Below the pieces are notes generated by a model. The model was not told where the DNA came from and ran no database searches. It saw only the letters and a program-made list of their open reading frames with translations. Shown here piece after piece: positions 1-6,747 of a stretch of DNA of 64,000 bases (positions are counted from its first letter, which is position 1; the number at the start of each line of letters is the position of its first letter). The DNA comes from Rhizobium sp. GTDB taxonomy: Bacteria > Pseudomonadota > Alphaproteobacteria > Rhizobiales > Rhizobiaceae. The stretch covers positions 1 through 64,000 of the forward strand of contig PEKW01000004.1 in assembly GCA_002796995.1 (NCBI GenBank), in the 5' to 3' direction. The position numbers and the translations under genes are program-made.

Positions 1-35
1 GGGGGGGCGAAGCCAATTGATGGCTGCGCACTTGG

Positions 36-84
36 CCCCCTCATCGCCTCACTGCGTTCGGCACTTCTCCCCGCTGGGGAGAAG
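36..84 (-). repeat. Rhizobial palindromic repeat, family R1
   Basis: The element contains the hairpin CTTCTCCCC / GGGGAGAAG (its right end) joined to a CCCCCTCATC-type end. The same arrangement recurs at 42969-43016, 44881-44927 and 44956-45006. It resembles the RIME-type intergenic elements of rhizobia. Bases 1-239 otherwise hold only this element, an R2 element and the ribosome site of the next gene. Confidence 0.7.
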
Positions 85-144
85 AGGGTTTCCACGACCC
101 GCCGGGAGCTGTCGGACCACGGGAAAGAAGCCCTCTTCCGGTCG

Positions 145-193
145 CCCCCCTCTGTCGGCTGCGCCGACATCTCCCCCTCAAGGGGGGGAGATC
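145..193 (+). repeat. Rhizobial palindromic repeat, family R2
   Basis: A run of C followed by TCTGTC, a small GTCGGC/GCCGAC hairpin, and ATCTCCCCC facing GGGGGAGAT. The same layout occurs at 2981-3028, and closely related copies lie at 43221-43268 and, inverted, at 18141-18188. Confidence 0.7.
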
Positions 194-239
194 GCCCGAA
201 CTGTTTTGCTCTTTTTCAGTTCAATCCCAGGAGACTTTC

Positions 240-809
240 ATGACCCTATTTCCGACGGCGCCCGCGGCGGCCGAGGCGGTGACGCTGGCGGAGGCCAAGG
301 CGCATCTGCGCGTGGACGGCAATGACGAGGATGCGCTGATCGGGCAGCTGATCACGGTGGCGCGCGAGCATGTCGAGCGCGAGACCGGGCTGGTGCTAAT
401 CTCGCGCCCCTTTCGCCTCTGCCTCGATGACTGGCCGGCGGACGGGGTGATCCGCATCGGATGCGGGCCGGTGCGCGAAGTGACGGGCGTGACCGTCTAT
501 GACGGCGAGGGCAGTCCTGCCGCCGTGTCGCTGGCCGACCATCTGCTGGACGGCGAGGCGCGGCCGGCGCGGCTGTGGCTGCGCGATCCGCCCGCACCCG
601 GGCGGACGCTCAACGGCATCGAGATCGATTTCGTCGCCGGCTTCGGGCCGAGCGGCGCGGATGTGCCCGACACGCTGAAGCGGGCGATGCTGTTGCATGT
701 GGCGGCGATGTTCTCGCTCCGCGGGGCTGTCCCGGTCGCGGCGCAGCCGGCGGCGGTGCCGCCCGGCTATGACCGGCTGATCGGACCCTTTTGCCGAAGG
801 GGGCTCTGA
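240..809 (+). CDS. GTA/phage head-tail connector (adaptor, gp6-like)
   Basis: The 189-residue product looks like the phage conserved gp8/GTA gp6 adaptor family, which docks on the portal ring and joins head to tail. The N-terminal pattern LAEAKAHLRVD followed by two helices and a beta-rich middle is typical of this family. The ATG at 240 has AGGAG at 229-233. It is the first of a tightly packed run of structural genes whose order (adaptor, head closure, terminator, tube, chaperones, tape measure, distal tail, hub, peptidase, TIM-barrel protein) matches the Rhodobacter capsulatus GTA. The capsid and packaging genes should lie before base 1. The function follows from family and order rather than from catalytic residues. 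Confidence 0.85.
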   Translation: MTLFPTAPAAAEAVTLAEAKAHLRVDGNDEDALIGQLITVAREHVERETGLVLISRPFRLCLDDWPADGVIRIGCGPVREVTGVTVYDGEGSPAAVSLADHLLDGEARPARLWLRDPPAPGRTLNGIEIDFVAGFGPSGADVPDTLKRAMLLHVAAMFSLRGAVPVAAQPAAVPPGYDRLIGPFCRRGL

Positions 810-811
810 CC

Positions 812-1147
812 ATGGGGCTCGTCGATTTCGACCCCGGGGCGCTCTCCGCCCGGCTGAGGCTGGAGCGGCCGGTGGAAAGCCCGGACGGGCAGGGCGGCGC
901 AACCGTCGGCTTCGAGACCGTCGCCGATCTCTGGGCGCGGATCGAGCCGCTCACGGCCGATGTCGAGGAGGTGGCAGCTGCGGGGCGGGTGATCGTCTTG
1001 CACCATGTCTGGCTGCGTTTCCGCGCCGATGTGGCGGCGGGCATGCGGCTGATCAAGGGCACGCGGCGCTTCGCCATCGAGAGCGTACGCGATCCCGACG
1101 AAACCGGGCGCTATCTCGTCTGCAGGTGCCGGGAGGAGGGGCGATGA
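812..1147 (+). CDS. GTA/phage head closure protein (stopper, gp7-like)
   Basis: The 111-residue product matches the SPP1 gp16 / Phage_H_T_join type of head closure protein. The pattern starting GALSARLRLERPVESPDG, followed by a DLWARIEP segment, is characteristic. I chose the ATG at 812, two bases after the stop of the adaptor gene; an in-frame TTG at 791 would overlap that gene. In the GTA particle this protein forms the ring between the adaptor and the tail terminator. The stop overlaps the next start as ATGA at 1144, so translation is probably coupled. Confidence 0.8.
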   Translation: MGLVDFDPGALSARLRLERPVESPDGQGGATVGFETVADLWARIEPLTADVEEVAAAGRVIVLHHVWLRFRADVAAGMRLIKGTRRFAIESVRDPDETGRYLVCRCREEGR

Positions 1148-1356
1148 AGACCAGGATACGGGCGTCCATGGCGCGGACGGGCGAGGATCTGGGGCTGGCG
1201 CTGCGACGCGCTCTGGCGGGCGAGGTGATGCGGCGGGTCGCCCGACAAACTGAGCAGCGGGCGGCCGGGCAGACGCCGGGTGCGCCCGTGGCGGGCGGCG
1301 GCGCGTCCGTCGCGAAAGCCCGCAGCGACGTCAAAGAAAGCGAGGGCAGGCCATGA
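1144..1356 (+). CDS. Small basic protein of unknown function in the GTA cluster
   Basis: This 70-residue, Arg- and Ala-rich product sits between head closure and tail terminator and shares ATGA overlaps with both neighbours (1144 and 1353), so it is almost certainly translated. I recognise no domain. The first 40 residues look helical and basic; the rest is low-complexity Gly/Ala. As I recall the R. capsulatus GTA, g7 is followed directly by g8, so this is an extra gene compared with that type. It could be a shortened remnant of an HK97 gp10-like neck protein, which often occupies this slot in siphophages, but that is a guess from position only. Confidence 0.65.
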   Translation: MKTRIRASMARTGEDLGLALRRALAGEVMRRVARQTEQRAAGQTPGAPVAGGGASVAKARSDVKESEGRP

Positions 1357-1751
1357 GCAGTGCCGTGAACGAGTTTCTAGCCGCCATTCAGGCGCGGCTG
1401 GTCGGTGATGCCGGGCTTGCCGCCCTGATCGGCGCGGGCGGCATGCGCGACCGCAGGGCCGACCGGCTCGACCTGCCGGCGCTGGTGCTTTCGGCGGTCG
1501 AGTGCCGCGATTTTTCGACGGCCAGCGAGGCGGGTCTCGAAATCCTGCTGACGCTCGAGGCCTGGTCGGCCAAGGGGCGGCGCGAGGCGGAAGTGATCGG
1601 CGAGACCGTGCGCGGCTTGCTGGACGACGCGGCGCTGGCTTTGGCGGGCCGCGCGCTGGTGAGCCTTCGCCACCGCCGGACGGTCAGCCGCCGCGAGGCA
1701 AAGACCGGGTTCTTCGTCGCCGAGTTGGTCTTTCGCGCGGTGGTGGAATGA
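1353..1751 (+). CDS. GTA tail terminator, DUF3168 (gp8-like)
   Basis: The 132-residue product fits the DUF3168 family: a short N-terminal helix (AVNEFLAAIQARL), a strand region ending LPALVLS, then LTLEAWS and a C-terminal LVFRAVVE strand. In GTAs and siphophages this protein caps the tail tube and joins it to the neck. The start overlaps the previous stop as ATGA. After its stop the run is broken by a repeat-bearing gap of about 215 bases before the tail tube gene. Confidence 0.85.
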   Translation: MSSAVNEFLAAIQARLVGDAGLAALIGAGGMRDRRADRLDLPALVLSAVECRDFSTASEAGLEILLTLEAWSAKGRREAEVIGETVRGLLDDAALALAGRALVSLRHRRTVSRREAKTGFFVAELVFRAVVE

Positions 1752-1771
1752 GGGGGTTGGCTCCGGCGTCG

Positions 1772-1904
1772 CCCCTCAACCGCCTGCCGGCACCTCTGCC
1801 AGCCCTTCGCCTGGGCTTAAGGACGTTCGTCATTCGAAACGATTGACTGGATCGTTTCGTCGGCTTCGCCGCCCATTCCTCACCACCTCGCGCGGGGAGA
1901 AGGG
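1772..1904 (+). repeat. Palindromic repeat, family R3, copy A
   Basis: The core is the perfect inverted repeat CGAAACGAT at 1835-1843 facing ATCGTTTCG at 1851-1859, flanked by conserved arms beginning CCCCTCA and ending GGGGAGAAGG. Two further copies lie in the same orientation at 3098-3226 and 10651-10780, all within the GTA cluster. This copy is the most diverged of the three. Confidence 0.75.
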
Positions 1905-1967
1905 CGACCCCGCCGGTCTCGATTGGCAAAAACGGAACAATCTCGTTTAGAAGAAGAGGATTTCGAC

Positions 1968-2375
1968 ATGGTGGCACAGAAGGGCAAGGACCTGCTTTTG
2001 AAGGTCCATGACGGGGCCGGCTTCGTCACGGTGGCGGGGCTGCGCTCCAAGCGGCTTTCCTTCAACGCCCAGACCGTCGATGTGACCGATGCCGAGAGCG
2101 TTGGGCGCTGGCGCGAGCTTTTAGGCGGGGCAGGCGTTCAGCGCGCGGCACTCTCGGGCGCTGGCCTGTTCAAGGACCAGGCCTCCGACGCGCGGGTGCG
2201 CAGCGCCTTCTTTGCCGGCGACATTCTCGCCTGGCAGGTGGTGATCCCGGATTTCGGCACGGTGAGCGGGCCGTTCCAGGTGACCGCGCTCGAATATGCC
2301 GGTTCGCATGACGGCGAGCTGACCTTCGAGATCGCGCTGGAATCGGCCGGCGCGCTTTCCTTCGCGGCGCTCTGA
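1968..2375 (+). CDS. GTA major tail tube protein (gp9-like, TP901-1 family)
   Basis: The 135-residue product belongs to the TP901-1-type major tail protein family. It begins with a KGKDLLLKV strand and carries VAGLRSKRLSFNAQTVDVTDAES, a pattern (shown here in parts: VAGLRSKRLSFN then QTVDVTDAES) typical of GTA gp9. The chosen ATG at 1968 follows the purine run AGAAGAGGA at 1951-1959; an in-frame ATG-like start at 1923 would add an unlikely charged leader. Stacked rings of this protein form the short GTA tail. Its stop overlaps the next start as TGATG. Confidence 0.87.
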   Translation: MVAQKGKDLLLKVHDGAGFVTVAGLRSKRLSFNAQTVDVTDAESVGRWRELLGGAGVQRAALSGAGLFKDQASDARVRSAFFAGDILAWQVVIPDFGTVSGPFQVTALEYAGSHDGELTFEIALESAGALSFAAL

Positions 2376-2758
2376 TGCGCGGCGGGGGCGAGGACTTCGG
2401 CGCGCTGGGTCGCGCCAACCGGCGGCGCGGCGAGGTGGAGGCGGTGATCGGCGGGGAGCGCCGGATCCTTTGCCTGACGCTCGGCGCGCTCGCCGAACTG
2501 GAGACGGCCTTCGGGGCGGAAAGCCTGGCGGATCTCGGCCAGCGCTTTGCCGCAGGCCGGCTGAAGGCTAGCGATCTGATGCGCATCCTCGGGGCGGGCC
2601 TGCGCGGCGGCGGCAACCGGCTGCGCGACGAGGACCTGGCGGAGATGACGGTCGAGGGCGGGATCACCGGGGCGGCGGCGGTGGTGCGCGACCTGCTGGT
2701 CGTGACCTTTGCGCCGGACCATGAGCCTGGAGGCGGGGCGGGTATGCCGGACCCTTGA
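2375..2758 (+). CDS. GTA tail chaperone (gp10-like)
   Basis: The 127-residue product resembles the GTA gp10 family: an N-terminal segment RANRRRGEVEAVIGGERR followed by LCLTLGALAELETAFGAESL and a helical C-terminal half. These proteins act like tail assembly chaperones that coat the tape measure during tail assembly and are absent from the finished particle. The gene overlaps the tube gene by one base and is overlapped by the next start, as is usual for the chaperone pair. Confidence 0.8.
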   Translation: MRGGGEDFGALGRANRRRGEVEAVIGGERRILCLTLGALAELETAFGAESLADLGQRFAAGRLKASDLMRILGAGLRGGGNRLRDEDLAEMTVEGGITGAAAVVRDLLVVTFAPDHEPGGGAGMPDP

Positions 2759-3003
2759 GGGCCGCAGGCGGCGAACCGGCGACGGTCCGCGCCTTCCCCT
2801 GGGAGGCGGTGCTCGATGCCGGGCTCTGCCGTCTGCGGCTTCCTCCAAGTCTGTTCTGGGGTTTGAGCCTCGTCGAGTTTGCCGCCATGGCCGGGGCGTT
2901 CGCGCCGCGGTCGGTCCGGCTTTCGCGGGCGGGGCTGGAGGGTTTGATGCGGGACTATCCGGACGTGGCGGATGGAGGTTCCCCCCCCTCTGTCACTGCG
3001 TGA
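2755..3003 (+). CDS. Second tail assembly chaperone (TIGR02216-like)
   Basis: The 82-residue product has the pattern FPWEAVLDAGLCRLRLPP, then FWGLSLVEFAAMAGAF, typical of the small GTA chaperone after gp10. The first in-frame start is a TTG at 2755 overlapping the gp10 stop, so expression probably depends on ribosomes arriving from gp10. The last 10 or so codons read into the R2 repeat that begins at 2981, so the C-terminus (GGSPPSVTA) is repeat-encoded and the stop lies inside the repeat. Family assignment is from pattern and position. Confidence 0.75.
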   Translation: MRAAGGEPATVRAFPWEAVLDAGLCRLRLPPSLFWGLSLVEFAAMAGAFAPRSVRLSRAGLEGLMRDYPDVADGGSPPSVTA

Positions 3004-3028
3004 CATCTCCCCCGCAAGGGGGAGATCG
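2981..3028 (+). repeat. Palindromic repeat, family R2, overlapping the chaperone 3' end
   Basis: A C-run, TCTGTC and its partner GACA, then ATCTCCCCC facing GGGGGAGAT. It has the same layout as 145-193. The first 23 bases lie inside the preceding coding region and provide its stop codon. Confidence 0.75.
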
Positions 3029-3510
3029 GGCTGCGGGCGACGCCGGCCCCTCACCCTGAGGTGGGAGCGTAGCGACCCTCGAAGGGGCCAGGCCTGCCCC
3101 TCATCCGCGTGCCGGCGCCTTGCCTGCCCTTCGCTTGGGCTCAGAGCGTTCGTCATTCGAAACGATTCACCGGATCGTTTCGTCGGCTTCGCCGACCATT
3201 CCTCACCCCCGTGAACGGGGAGAAGGACGTGCGGCGGCGTGGGCGGCCTTGATCCTTCGAGGCCCCTGCGGGGCACCTCAGGATGAGGGGGCAACGACGC
3301 GTTTCCCTCTCCCCGCATGCGGTCGTCCGAAAGACGGGTCGAGACACGTGGCTCGACCCCGGCCGGGCAGGCTGCGGGGCAGTCTTGTCGCTGAAGGCAG
3401 CGAATGGCTGGCGGCGTGGGGCTTCGCTCCCCACCGGCACTGTGCGCCACCTTTCTCACTGCCCGACGCGGGAAAAGAGGAAACACAACGGTGACAGGAA
3501 GGAATTTTCC
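3004..3510. other. Repeat-filled gap of about 500 bases inside the GTA cluster
   Basis: No gene is supported here. The gap holds the rest of the R2 element, an R3 element (3098-3226), and a pair of facing elements at about 3054-3090 and 3250-3284 that share CCTGAGGTG / CACCTCAGG and CTCGAAGG / CCTTCGAG. These facing elements bracket the R3 copy, which makes the region a nested mosaic. A purine-rich ribosome site (AGGAAGGA) for the tape measure gene is near 3495-3503. Confidence 0.7.
3098..3226 (+). repeat. Palindromic repeat, family R3, copy B
   Basis: The core CGAAACGAT (3158-3166) faces ATCGTTTCG (3174-3182). The flanks match copy C at 10651-10780 almost base for base across about 130 bases. 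Confidence 0.8.
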
Positions 3511-4104
3511 ATGGCCGATGACGAGATGATTGCGCTGTCCCTCGATCTCGATGCGGGCGAGGCGCTGAAAGTTCTGGACGAGCTGGAGGGGCGGTCGCGG
3601 AGCTTTGGCGCGGCGCTGACTTCAGCGTTGAAGGGGGCGACGGTGGGGGGCAAGGGGCTGGAGGATACGCTGAAATCGGTGGGTACGCGGCTCGCCGACA
3701 TTGCGCTGTCGGCCGGGCTGAAGCCGATCGAGGGGTTGATGGGCAATGCGCTGACCGGCCTGGTCTCCGGTCTGACGGCCGGGTTCGGGGCAATCATGCC
3801 CTTTGCGACAGGCGGCGTGCCGGGGCGGGTGACGCCGTTTGCCGCGGGCGGCGTGGTGTCGGCGCCGACCTATTTTCCGCTCGGCGGCGATCTGGGGCTG
3901 ATGGGCGAGGCTGGGGCCGAGGGCATTCTGCCCTTGAAGCGCGGCTCGGACGGGTCGCTCGGCGTGGCGGCCGGCGGCAGCGGGGCAACGACGCAGATCA
4001 ATTTCCATGTGACGGCGAGCGACGCGGCAAGCTTTGCCCGCAGCGAAGGCCAGATCACCGCCATGCTGGCGCGCAGCGTCAGGCGCGGGCGGCGGCATCT
4101 CTGA
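3511..4104 (+). CDS. GTA tail tape measure protein (gp11-like)
   Basis: The 197-residue product has an N-terminal helix region (LSLDLDAGEALKVLDELEGRS), then Gly-rich segments PFATGGVPGRVTPFAAGGVV and GLMGEAGAEGILPLKRG, which are typical of the C-terminal end of tape measure proteins. It is very short compared with phage tape measures but close to the length of GTA gp11, consistent with a stubby GTA tail. The ATG at 3511 was preferred because an AGGAAGGA site lies just upstream and the N-terminus then fits the family; longer in-frame starts would read through repeats. Confidence 0.8.
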   Translation: MADDEMIALSLDLDAGEALKVLDELEGRSRSFGAALTSALKGATVGGKGLEDTLKSVGTRLADIALSAGLKPIEGLMGNALTGLVSGLTAGFGAIMPFATGGVPGRVTPFAAGGVVSAPTYFPLGGDLGLMGEAGAEGILPLKRGSDGSLGVAAGGSGATTQINFHVTASDAASFARSEGQITAMLARSVRRGRRHL

Positions 4105-4188
4105 CAGCGCCTTTTTTGCGGCGCGATAGTTGCGGACGCTTCGCCCGACGCCTGCCTTCTCTCCCGCCTGTCGAAAAGGATCCAAGCC

Positions 4189-4830
4189 ATGAGCAACGGT
4201 TTTCACGAGGTGCGCTTTCCGCTGCGCCTGTCGCTGTCGACCAGCGGCGGGCCGAAGCGGTTGACCGACATCGTCGACCTGACCAACGGGCGCGAGGCGC
4301 GCAATGCGCGCTGGCGCAATTCGCGGCGGGTCTATGATGCGGGCTCGGGGCTTAGGGCGGTGGACGATCTCTACGCGGTCGTCGCCTTCTTCGAGGCGCG
4401 CGGCGGGCAGCTCTACGGTTTTCGCTTTCGCGATCCGCTCGACGGAAAATCCTGCGGGCCGGGCGAGACGGTGTCGCCCTTCGACCAGGCGATCGGCACG
4501 GGCGACGGAGCGACGGCGACGTTCCGGCTGGCCAAGACCTATGGCGATGCCGGCGGGGAATGGCGGCGCGAGATCTTGAAACCTGTGGCCGGCACCGTCA
4601 CGGTCGCGGTCGACGGAGTGGAACTGCCGGGGACCGGTTTCGCCTGCGATGCGGCCACCGGCGTCGTGACGATTGCCGAGGAATATATTCCGACCTCCGG
4701 CGCGCTGGTGCAGGCCGGGTTCGAATTCGACGTTCCGGTGCGCTTCGACACCGACCGCATCGACGTCAACCTCGAGGCGTTCCGGGCCGGGCGCATTCCG
4801 GCCATTCCGCTGGTGGAGATCCTGCCGTGA
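4189..4830 (+). CDS. GTA distal tail protein, DUF2460 (gp12-like)
   Basis: The 213-residue product fits the DUF2460/TIGR02217 family: it begins SNGFHEVRFPLRLS, has RNARWRNSRRVYDAG near residue 40, then LYAVVAFFEARGGQLYGFRFRDPLD and a C-terminal FDVPVRFDTDRIDVNLEAFRAG. In the R. capsulatus GTA this protein forms the distal tail ring that links the tube to the hub. An 84-base gap separates it from the tape measure gene. The final bases overlap the next gene (GTGA). Confidence 0.9.
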   Translation: MSNGFHEVRFPLRLSLSTSGGPKRLTDIVDLTNGREARNARWRNSRRVYDAGSGLRAVDDLYAVVAFFEARGGQLYGFRFRDPLDGKSCGPGETVSPFDQAIGTGDGATATFRLAKTYGDAGGEWRREILKPVAGTVTVAVDGVELPGTGFACDAATGVVTIAEEYIPTSGALVQAGFEFDVPVRFDTDRIDVNLEAFRAGRIPAIPLVEILP

Positions 4831-5720
4831 AAAAGATACCCGACGCATTGGCCGCCCATCTCTCCGGTGATGCGACCACCCTCTGCCGCTGCTGGCGGGT
4901 GACGCGGCGTGACGGTCTGGTGCTCGGCTTCACCGAACACGACCGCAACCTGACCTTTGCCGGCACGGTGTTTCTCGCCGCGAGCGGCTTTGCCGGGACG
5001 GAGGCGCGGGCGGCGAACGGCCTGGCGGCGCCCGGCGCGGAGGTGTCGGGCGGCTTTTCCAGCGCGGTCATCAGCGAACAAGACCTGGCGGCCGGGCGCT
5101 ATGACGGCGCGCGGGTCGAGGTCTTCACCGTCAACTGGCAGGCGCCGGAAGAGCAGCATCTGCTGATGAAGGTGCAGGAGATCGGCGAGGTGTCGCGGGC
5201 GGGCGGGGCCTTTGCGGCGGAGCTGCGGAGTTTTGCCCACCGTCTGTCGCAGGAGCAGGGGCGGATCTATGGCCGGCGTTGCGATGCGAGCCTGGGCGAC
5301 GGACGCTGCCGGGTGGATCTTTCGGCTGCGGGGCGACGGGCCTCGGGTTTGGTGACGGCGGTCGAGGGGCGGGACCGGATCGTGGTGTCCGGGCTCGGCG
5401 GGTTTGCCGACGGGCATTTCCGGCTCGGCACGCTGCGGTTCGACGCGGGTGTGAACGAGGGGCTGGCGGCGGAGATCGACGGCAATGTCGCGGTATCCGG
5501 CGGCACGCGGCTGACGCTGTGGCTGCCGCTGGAGAGCGTGGCGGCGGTCGGCGATGCGGTGACGGTGACGGTCGGCTGCGACAAGGGGTTTTCGACCTGC
5601 CGCGATCGGTTCGCCAACGCCGTCAATTTCCGGGGATTCCCGCATATGCCGGGCAGCGATTTCGCCTATTCCTATGTGAAGGGCGAGAGCACGCATGACG
5701 GGACGGCGCTGTTCGAGTGA
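4827..5720 (+). CDS. GTA tail hub protein, DUF2163 (gp13-like)
   Basis: The 297-residue product fits the DUF2163/TIGR02218 family. It starts with GTG at 4827, overlapping the previous stop, and reads KKIPDALAAHLSGDATTLCRCWRV. The C-terminal half has the family cysteines in GRRCDASLGDGRCRVDLS and GCDKGFSTCRDRF, followed by NAVNFRGFPHMPGSD. Four such cysteines are thought to hold an iron-sulfur cluster in the hub of the R. capsulatus GTA; that role here is inferred. The protein would form the baseplate hub between the distal tail ring and the gp15 fibre protein. Confidence 0.9.
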   Translation: MKKIPDALAAHLSGDATTLCRCWRVTRRDGLVLGFTEHDRNLTFAGTVFLAASGFAGTEARAANGLAAPGAEVSGGFSSAVISEQDLAAGRYDGARVEVFTVNWQAPEEQHLLMKVQEIGEVSRAGGAFAAELRSFAHRLSQEQGRIYGRRCDASLGDGRCRVDLSAAGRRASGLVTAVEGRDRIVVSGLGGFADGHFRLGTLRFDAGVNEGLAAEIDGNVAVSGGTRLTLWLPLESVAAVGDAVTVTVGCDKGFSTCRDRFANAVNFRGFPHMPGSDFAYSYVKGESTHDGTALFE

Positions 5721-5763
5721 GGGGGCTGCGGGTACGGGCTCCTCTCCCATTGTGGGAGAGGAA

Positions 5764-5805
5764 GCAATTTCAGCGTCTTGGCGCAAGCCAAGTGCTAGAA
5801 ATTGC
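5764..5805 (+). repeat. Two-stem hairpin repeat, family R4, copy 1
   Basis: Outer stem GCAATTTC (5764-5771) with GAAATTGC (5798-5805); inner stem CTTGGC with GCCAAG around a 4-base loop; 5-base internal loops on both sides. The copy at 43157-43197 keeps the same spacing with different but still paired bases. Confidence 0.75.
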
Positions 5806-5848
5806 AGGTGAGGGGGCGCCGATGAAACCCCATCCATCCCCCTCATCT

Positions 5849-5892
5849 GCGAAATCTGAGGGTTGGCCTTCGGCTAAGCCCTCGATTTCGCT
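5849..5892 (+). repeat. Two-stem hairpin repeat, family R4, copy 2
   Basis: Outer stem GCGAAATC (5849-5856) with GATTTCGC (5884 onward), followed inward by GAGGG/CCCTC and TTGGCC/GGCTAA pairing around a short TTC loop. It is more fully paired than copy 1. Confidence 0.65.
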
Positions 5893-5992
5893 TCTTCTCC
5901 CACAAGGGGAGAAGAGGTGCCGCCGGCGCTCTGCCACCAAATTGGTCGCGCTGCCACAGTCGCTATTGATCTCATATCCAGGAGTAAGACCC

Positions 5993-6430
5993 ATGGCCGC
6001 CATCGGAAATCGCGTGGTCGTGATCGCCGGGCAGTGGATCGGTACGCCCTATCGGCATCAGGGGTCGACGAAGGGTGTCGGGTGCGACTGTCTCGGGTTG
6101 GTGCGGGGGATATGGCGGGAGATCTATGGGGCGGAGCCGGAGATGGTGGCGCCCTATGCGGCAGACTGGGCGGAGCGCGGCGGGCAGGATCGGTTGCTCG
6201 ACGCGGCGGGGCGGCATTGTGCGGTGGTGACGGGCTTTGCCGCGGCGCGGCCGGGTGATCTGCTGGTCTTCCGCTTTCGCCCGCAATTTGCCGCCAAACA
6301 TGCCGGCATTCTGGTCGGCGCCGACGCCTTCATACACGCCTATGAGCAGGCGGCGGTGATCCGCTCGGCGCTGGTGCCGGCCTGGCGCAGACGGATTGCC
6401 GGGATCTACCGGTTCCCTGAGATTTCTTGA
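5993..6430 (+). CDS. GTA NlpC/P60 cell-wall peptidase (gp14-like)
   Basis: The 145-residue product is an NlpC/P60-type cysteine peptidase of the TIGR02219 tail family. The catalytic Cys is probably C33 in GCDCLGLVRG, the His is H103 in KHAGILV, and H115 is a candidate third residue. In GTA particles this enzyme sits in the baseplate and cleaves peptidoglycan to let DNA into the recipient periplasm. The ATG at 5993 has AGGAG about 9 bases upstream; longer in-frame starts read through repeats. It follows the hub gene and precedes the TIM-barrel gene, the standard order. Confidence 0.9.
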   Translation: MAAIGNRVVVIAGQWIGTPYRHQGSTKGVGCDCLGLVRGIWREIYGAEPEMVAPYAADWAERGGQDRLLDAAGRHCAVVTGFAAARPGDLLVFRFRPQFAAKHAGILVGADAFIHAYEQAAVIRSALVPAWRRRIAGIYRFPEIS

Positions 6431-6463
6431 AAAACGGCGGGTTTTGCCGTATCTTGCTGGAGT

Positions 6464-6491
6464 GCTGGGCGAGGCGGACACCTCGCCCAGC
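6464..6491. terminator. Strong hairpin after the peptidase gene
   Basis: A perfect 11-base inverted repeat, GCTGGGCGAGG (6464-6474) with CCTCGCCCAGC (6481-6491) and a 6-base loop. It lies 33 bases after the peptidase stop and just beyond the end of the small reverse-strand frame at 6497-6586. No clear T-run follows on either strand, so it may stabilise or attenuate rather than terminate. Confidence 0.5.
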
Positions 6492-6496
6492 GTTTG

Positions 6497-6586
6497 CTAG
6501 CTCTTGATATTGACCCGGACGGCGATCGACCAGCCCGTCCGGGTTATCCTCAAGATCAGCGTAATGCCAATTGGCCGAGACCTCAT
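6497..6586 (-). CDS. Candidate 29-residue small protein, antisense within the GTA cluster
   Basis: On the reverse strand, GGAGGT (6598-6593) stands exactly 6 bases before an ATG (6586-6584) that opens a 29-residue frame. It begins MRSRPIGITLILRITRTG and ends in a basic tail VRVNIKS, with a TAG stop at 6497. A strong hairpin lies 5 bases beyond the stop. The peptide is basic with a short hydrophobic stretch. I do not recognise it. The 317-base gap 6431-6747 holds no other supported gene. The case rests on the ribosome site and the hairpin; length alone would not justify it. Confidence 0.45.
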   Translation of the reverse strand: MRSRPIGITLILRITRTGWSIAVRVNIKS

Positions 6587-6747
6587 AGCACTACCTCCAC
6601 ATTCGAGAGCAAGGCCTTTGCCACGGTCGGCGGAGCCCGTCTTCGCCGACGCGCCGGCTGGTACGGCGCCTGCTGCTTTTGCTCCCGAACCTCCACATCC
6701 TATCACAATCTAGGCGAGCATCCAGACGGGTGCCGCAAGGGGTATCC

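Larger units (their letters stand above)
5721..5992. other. Gap with two long two-stem hairpin repeats
   Basis: No gene is supported, although the frame of the next gene is open back to 5717. The gap holds a CTCTCCCA/TGGGAGAG hairpin near 5745-5763, two R4 hairpins (5764-5805 and 5849-5892) and a CTTCTCCCAC/GGGGAGAAG hairpin near 5893-5915. An AGGAG site at about 5979-5984 serves the peptidase gene. Confidence 0.7.

Noticed and set aside
5717..5992. Longer start for the NlpC/P60 peptidase
   Set aside because: The extra 92 codons read through repeat hairpins and add no family sequence; ATG 5993 has a good ribosome site.
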